Below are positions 59,900-64,000 of a stretch of DNA of 64,000 bases, piece by piece. The stretch covers positions 62,001 to 126,000 of the forward strand of contig CAZCOA010000001.1 of assembly GCA_964500225.1 (NCBI GenBank), given 5' to 3'. Numbering within the stretch: the stretch's first letter is position 1; each line of letters opens with the position of its first letter. The DNA comes from JAAYDY01 sp964500225 (lineage in GTDB: Bacteria; Planctomycetota; Phycisphaerae; FEN-1346; JAACEH01). A model generated the notes under the pieces. It saw nothing but the letters and a program-made list of their open reading frames with translations. It made no database searches and was not told the DNA's origin. The translations under genes were made by a program, and so were the position numbers.

Positions 59900-61036
59900 T
59901 TACACAAGGGGCGGATCTCCATTGTCGCCCGGGGAGCGTCGGTTGCCGCCAAGCCAGCCGCGGCGGCGGAAGTGCAGCAACATGCCCCCCGCCACGGCGG
60001 CCATTGCCAGCATGATCACCGGATAGCCCCATTTCCATCGCAACTCAGGCATGTTCCACGGCGAGCTGTCCGGGTCGAAGTTCATGCCGTAAACGCCGAC
60101 GATGAACGTCAGAGGAATAAAGATCGTGGAGATGACGGTGAGCACCTTCATGATCTCGTTCATGCGGTTGCTGACGGCGGAGAGATAGACATCCTGGAGT
60201 CCGGCGGCCAGCTCGCGTTGGGTCTCAACGATGTCGATGAGCTGTGACACGTGGTCGTAGCAGTCGCGGAGGTAGATGCGTGTTTCGTCGGCGACCAGGG
60301 GCAACGGATTGCGGAGCAGGACATTGATGGCGTCGCGCTGAGGCCAGAGCGCCCGCCGCACGATGAGCATGTCGCGGCGCGCCCCGCGAACGCGCTGGAT
60401 CACGTCGGCGTTGGGGCGGCGGATGACCTCGTCCTCCAGTTCGTCGAGCCATTCGCCATACTGTTCCAGGAGGGGGTAGTAGGCGTCGATCACGGCGTCC
60501 AGGATGCTGTAGGCGAGAAAGTCGGTGCCGAGGCTCCTGATGCGGCCGGCGTTGTGGCGAATGCGGTCTCGGACCGGGTCCAGGCAGTCGCCTACGCGTT
60601 CCTGAAACGTGAGGACGAAGCGGCGACCGAGGAAGAGGCTCATCTGTTCGGTGTCGAGCTTATGCTCCTGGACGGCGGCCATGCGCGTGACGATGAAAAG
60701 CAGGTCGCCGTAGGGTTCCACCTTGGCCCGCTGAGCGACGTTGACCACGTCGGCCAGGGCCAGGGGGTGGAGGGCGAACAGGGTCTTCAGGCGGTTCAGT
60801 ACGGTCTCGTCGCCGAGTCCGCAGACGTTGACCCAAACGACGGGCCAATCGGCCATGAGGGTCTCCAATCGGGAGAGGTCGCGGACCTCCTCGGCCAGAA
60901 AGTTGTCGGGGCCGTAGGCCATGACGTCGATGACGGGCCGCGGGGCGTCAGGGTCGATGCGAAAGGTCCCCGGCGCCGCGCCCACGGGAGCACGGTGCGA
61001 CAGGACCTTTTGACTTCGCTTGCGTTTGGACCTCAT
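59900..61036 (-). CDS. corA: CorA-family magnesium/cobalt transporter
   Basis: A 378-residue divalent metal channel. A long soluble N-terminal domain (VWVNVCGLGDETVLNRLKTLFALHPLALADVV) and coiled helices lead to the membrane part: ISTIFIPLTFIVGVYGMNF with the signature GMN, then VIMLAMAAVAGGMLLHF as the second helix. The CorA family imports Mg2+ and can carry Co2+ and Ni2+. GGGAGGGG precedes the ATG at 61036. It lies 46 bases after the FAD oxidoreductase gene on the same strand. Confidence 0.92.
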   Translation of the reverse strand: MRSKRKRSQKVLSHRAPVGAAPGTFRIDPDAPRPVIDVMAYGPDNFLAEEVRDLSRLETLMADWPVVWVNVCGLGDETVLNRLKTLFALHPLALADVVNVAQRAKVEPYGDLLFIVTRMAAVQEHKLDTEQMSLFLGRRFVLTFQERVGDCLDPVRDRIRHNAGRIRSLGTDFLAYSILDAVIDAYYPLLEQYGEWLDELEDEVIRRPNADVIQRVRGARRDMLIVRRALWPQRDAINVLLRNPLPLVADETRIYLRDCYDHVSQLIDIVETQRELAAGLQDVYLSAVSNRMNEIMKVLTVISTIFIPLTFIVGVYGMNFDPDSSPWNMPELRWKWGYPVIMLAMAAVAGGMLLHFRRRGWLGGNRRSPGDNGDPPLV

Positions 61037-61082
61037 GAGGCCCCCCTCCCGAACGATCCACGACACGACGTGCCCCGATCCG

Positions 61083-62492
61083 TCAGACGTCGTCCTGCGG
61101 CGCGACGGCGGGGCGTCCATCGGCATAGATTAGGTGCAGTTTTGCGCCGCAACTGTGGCAGATGAACCGGCTACCGATGAGAGCGCCGGCAGGCACGGTC
61201 ACGGCGTCCGTGCAGATGGGGCACCCGGTGCGAAGCGTATGCTCCAGCCGCGGCCGGTTCTCGGTCAGGGCCGCCATGAGGCCGGCCTCCAACTGGTCTC
61301 TGGAGCATCCGCGTCGGATATGGCGTCCGAGGATGGTGGCGTGTTCGACGTCGCCGGCCAGAATGGCCCCGACGAGGATGTCGTCCTTGAAGACAAGCCG
61401 CCGATAGGCGGTTCCGTGGCGTGAGACGACGGTCGTGACGGCGGGGTCCTCGTCGGAGGCGTTGCTCTGCCCCAGGGCGGCCACGGCCAGACCGAACAGG
61501 TCGGTGCGCACGTGGCGCGTCAGACCGGTCAGCCGCTCGTTGTGGCCGAGGATGTTGGCGGCGGCGGTCTCGCCCTGGACGAAGGCGTCCTGACGCCGGC
61601 TGTAGAACGGGTTCGATGGGGCGCCGGGCGCTTTGTCGGGTTCTTCGGGGCCGAAGCTCGCGCAGTCGCCGGCGGCATAAACGCCCGCCACGGCGGCCTG
61701 GAGCCGGTCATTGACCAGCACGCCGCCGTCGCAGGTCACGGGCGTGTCGCGCAGAAGCTCGGTGCATGGGCGGAAGCTGCACCCGTGGCCGACCATATCG
61801 CAATCGATGACCTCGCCGCCCGAGAGCCGCACGGCGCAGACGCTCCCGTGACGCGTCAGGATCTCTTCGACGGTGACGCGACGGCGGATGCGGATGTTGT
61901 GCCGCTGCATGAGCTCGGCGACGAGGTTGCTGGCATCCGGGGGGAGGACCTCGGGCCAGAAGTGCTCGCCCATGAGAAGGTGGTCCACCTCGACGCCCAT
62001 GCGGGCCAGCCCTTCGGCCAGATGGAGGCTGACCATGCTCTCGCCCAGGACGACGGCCCGGCGGCGTCCGGTCATCCACCGCCGGATGGCCTCGGCGTCG
62101 TCGAGCGTCCGCAGGCCGAAGACGCCCGCGGCTTCGGCGCCGGGAATGGGGAGCCCCGAGGGTCGGCACCCCATGGCCAGCAGCAGATGGTCGTAGCGGA
62201 CGCGGTCGCCGGCGGCCAGGACAAGCTCGCGATGGGCCACATCGAGGCCGACCACGGGCGTCCGGAGAAACAGGTTCAGCCTCTCGCGGCGATAGAGATT
62301 GCGGGACTCCAGGATCATTTCGTGATAGCCTGCGTCGCCGGCCAGGTAGTCTTTCAGGCGGCTGCGAAGGTAGAAGGGATGGGCTTCATCGCTGAACAGG
62401 CTGATGGTCAGGTCGGGCGCCTCGCGGCGCAGCCGACGTGCGGCGCCGAATCCGGCCACTCCATTACCGATGATCGCGACGTGATCGGCCAA
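61083..62492 (-). CDS. FAD-dependent pyridine nucleotide-disulfide-type oxidoreductase with C-terminal zinc ribbon
   Basis: A 469-residue flavoenzyme resembling the NAD(P)/FAD-binding part of nitrite reductase NirB or rubredoxin reductase. The first FAD motif is IIGNGVAGFGAARRL, the NAD motif AVVLGESMVSLHLAEGL, and the second FAD motif GVYAAGDCASFG. The last ~60 residues hold CPICTD and FICHSCGAKL, a putative zinc ribbon or iron-binding tail that ordinary rubredoxin reductases lack. It could pass electrons to a small metal centre in the same chain. ATG at 62492 fits. It precedes corA by 46 bases. Confidence 0.85.
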   Translation of the reverse strand: MADHVAIIGNGVAGFGAARRLRREAPDLTISLFSDEAHPFYLRSRLKDYLAGDAGYHEMILESRNLYRRERLNLFLRTPVVGLDVAHRELVLAAGDRVRYDHLLLAMGCRPSGLPIPGAEAAGVFGLRTLDDAEAIRRWMTGRRRAVVLGESMVSLHLAEGLARMGVEVDHLLMGEHFWPEVLPPDASNLVAELMQRHNIRIRRRVTVEEILTRHGSVCAVRLSGGEVIDCDMVGHGCSFRPCTELLRDTPVTCDGGVLVNDRLQAAVAGVYAAGDCASFGPEEPDKAPGAPSNPFYSRRQDAFVQGETAAANILGHNERLTGLTRHVRTDLFGLAVAALGQSNASDEDPAVTTVVSRHGTAYRRLVFKDDILVGAILAGDVEHATILGRHIRRGCSRDQLEAGLMAALTENRPRLEHTLRTGCPICTDAVTVPAGALIGSRFICHSCGAKLHLIYADGRPAVAPQDDV

Positions 62493-62633
62493 GACGTCTC
62501 TCCGGGTGCGGCCATGCGCTGTGTCGTGTCGGCCCGCCGCCTCGGGCAGATGACCGCGGCGGACCGGAAGGCTCGGCTATTGTATAACCCATCGTCTCCC
62601 GGTTTCCACCCCAAAGCCCCGGACGCCGGAGGG

Positions 62634-64000
62634 TCAGTACGACATCTCGGTCTTGAACCGCTTGGGATCGATGCCATACTTGCGGGCTTTGTAGGTGAAA
62701 ATGCGTTCGGTGGTCTTCAGGTGCCTGGCGGCCTTGGCCATGTTGCCGCGCGCAGCCTTCAGGGCGTCCATCAGCATTTCGCGTTCGAAACTGGCGACGC
62801 GTTCGCTGAGCGAACGGCCGGTCTCGCGATCCACGCTGAAGGGCGTGGCCATTTGGAGCGTCGGCGGCAGGTGCGTACTGCGAATCACGTCCCCCTCGGC
62901 CATCAGGACGGCTCGCTCGATGATGTTTTCCAGTTCGCGCACGTTGCCCGGCCAATGGTAGCTCATGAGCATGTCGATGGCCGGCGTCGAAATGCGCGTG
63001 ACTTTCTTGTGATTCTCGGTCGAGAACCGGGCCAGAAAATGGTCGATCAACAGCGGGATGTCGCTCTTGCGCTGCCGCAGGGGCGGCAAGTAGATCGGGA
63101 ACACATTGAGGCGATAATACAGGTCTTCGCGGAACTCGCCGTTGCGGATCATCTGCTCCAGATCGCGGTTGGTGGCGGCCAGAACGCGAACGTTCACCCG
63201 AATGGGTTGAGCGCCGCCGACGCGTTCGAACTCGCGTTCCTGGAGAACGCGAAGCAGCTTGATTTGCGACGTTGGGGAAAAGTCGCCGATTTCGTCGAGG
63301 AAAATGGTGCCGCCGTTGGCCAGCTCGAAACGTCCTTGGCGCTGGCTGATCGCGCTGGTGAAGGCCCCTTTCTCGTGTCCGAAGAGCTCGCTTTCGAGGA
63401 TCGTCTCAGGCAGTGCGGCACAGTTGACCTTGATGAAGGGGCCGTCGGCCCGGAGGCTACTGGCATGAATGGCATGGGCAACCAGTTCCTTGCCGGTGCC
63501 GCTTTCGCCGCGAATGAGGACCGTGGCGTTGCTCTTGGCCACCTGGGCGATGAGGTCGTACACCTCCTGCATGGCATTGGATCGGCCGACGATGTTGGTC
63601 GGCTGCCACCGTTCACGGAGTTGTGCCTTCAGCCGCACGTTCTCCGCCTCGAGGCGCTCGCGTTCCTCGCGGATGGCCTGCTGGGTCTTGACGGCCTGGG
63701 CAATCATCGAAGCGATGGTCCCCAGGAGCCGCACGTCCTCTTTCAGGTCCACGTCGTCCGCATAGAGTCGATCGGCGCTGAGAGCGCCATAGACTTCGTC
63801 GCCGAGTTTGATGGGGACACAGATGAACGAGACGTCATCGCGGTTGAAGCGGCTGCGGGCTTTGGTCCGGTCAAGAAACATCGGTTCCTGGCTGATGCGC
63901 GGGATGATGGCCGGTTCGCCGGTGGCGACGACCTTGCCGGTGACGCCTTCGCCGAGACGGTATCGGCCGCGACGAAGCTGTTCGGCCGACAGGCCGTGCG
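62634..64000 (-). CDS. Sigma-54-dependent transcriptional activator (NifA/NtrC-like), 5' end outside window
   Basis: The frame runs off the window end; the amino-terminal part is missing. A GAF domain (HGLSAEQLRRGRYRLGEGVTG, VTGKVVATGEPAII, FICVPIKLGDEVYGALSADR) precedes the AAA+ domain: GESGTGKE (Walker A), EKGAFTSA (sigma-54 contact loop), GGTIFLDEIGD (Walker B) and FREDLYYRLNVFPI. The C-terminus is a Fis-type helix-turn-helix (AARGNMAKAARHLKTTERIFTYKARKYGIDPKRF). It activates sigma-54 promoters in response to a ligand or partner sensed by GAF. Its targets are unknown. Confidence 0.93.
   Translation of the reverse strand, partial: HGLSAEQLRRGRYRLGEGVTGKVVATGEPAIIPRISQEPMFLDRTKARSRFNRDDVSFICVPIKLGDEVYGALSADRLYADDVDLKEDVRLLGTIASMIAQAVKTQQAIREERERLEAENVRLKAQLRERWQPTNIVGRSNAMQEVYDLIAQVAKSNATVLIRGESGTGKELVAHAIHASSLRADGPFIKVNCAALPETILESELFGHEKGAFTSAISQRQGRFELANGGTIFLDEIGDFSPTSQIKLLRVLQEREFERVGGAQPIRVNVRVLAATNRDLEQMIRNGEFREDLYYRLNVFPIYLPPLRQRKSDIPLLIDHFLARFSTENHKKVTRISTPAIDMLMSYHWPGNVRELENIIERAVLMAEGDVIRSTHLPPTLQMATPFSVDRETGRSLSERVASFEREMLMDALKAARGNMAKAARHLKTTERIFTYKARKYGIDPKRFKTEMSY

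Noticed and set aside
1..64000. Transposons, prophage, CRISPR arrays or origin
   Set aside because: No transposase, integrase, phage structural protein, spaced direct repeats or DnaA box cluster was noticed; a targeted search with software could still reveal small elements.

Overview
The window looks like chromosomal DNA from a high-GC, Gram-negative-type, largely anaerobic bacterium, most likely a planctomycete of the Phycisphaerae/Sedimentisphaerales kind. The clues are PEP-CTERM surface proteins, a prepilin-like protein ending in an H-x9-DG motif, an anti-sigma/FecR fusion, a futalosine-type menaquinone cluster, hydrogenase maturation genes, an NrdG-type activase and several lipoproteins. 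This placement is inferred from gene content; no rRNA is present. No transposase, phage gene, CRISPR array or replication origin was seen. Most of the sequence is coding, in short runs on both strands.

Layout. 0.2-7.2 kb: a lysine-repeat histone-H1-like peptide, a ParA-type ATPase overlapping a VanZ-like gene, a TauE/SafE permease, an rmlD-ugd sugar-nucleotide pair, and a zinc-finger/FecR membrane protein. 7.4-11.7 kb: a consensus promoter, a cobalamin riboswitch with a terminator, then two PEP-CTERM proteins (one a PQQ-like beta-propeller) and a prepilin-like protein. This is the most interesting locus and may be a B12-controlled surface corrinoid-capture system. 11.9-19.6 kb: an aldolase-fold protein, divergent fumarase subunits, a propeller protein, a B12-binding-type radical SAM enzyme, a long non-coding stretch with a structured RNA candidate, and phosphofructokinase.

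19.8-27.6 kb (all minus strand): a small lipoprotein; an amidohydrolase, an MTAP-family phosphorylase, an HD-domain protein, mqnC and mqnA (futalosine menaquinone route); and hypE, hypD and hypC (NiFe-hydrogenase maturation). 27.7-35.3 kb: an oxidoreductase, a class III aminotransferase, two lipoproteins, fRMsr, an L,D-transpeptidase, a NrdG-like activase with a glutaredoxin-like partner, and tRNA-Val. 35.4-43.2 kb: a Tat-exported phosphoesterase, an unknown membrane protein, a ComF-type protein, a DUF502 protein, then hpf-ptsN-ptsH-ptsI (a PTS phosphorelay with no sugar permease) and an orphan DUF2344 protein.

43.4-64 kb: RNase E/G, a eukaryote-type UDP-sugar pyrophosphorylase, queA with an exported hydrolase, an aminotransferase, a receiver-GGDEF protein, a sugar isomerase-like protein, a TPR protein, holA, a lipoprotein, an aldo/keto reductase, CorA, a FAD oxidoreductase with a C-terminal zinc ribbon, and a sigma-54 activator cut by the window end. 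Several genes (parA, the fumarase beta subunit, the phosphoesterase, queA) have a -10 box only 7-10 bases before the start codon and no Shine-Dalgarno site, which suggests leaderless mRNAs.
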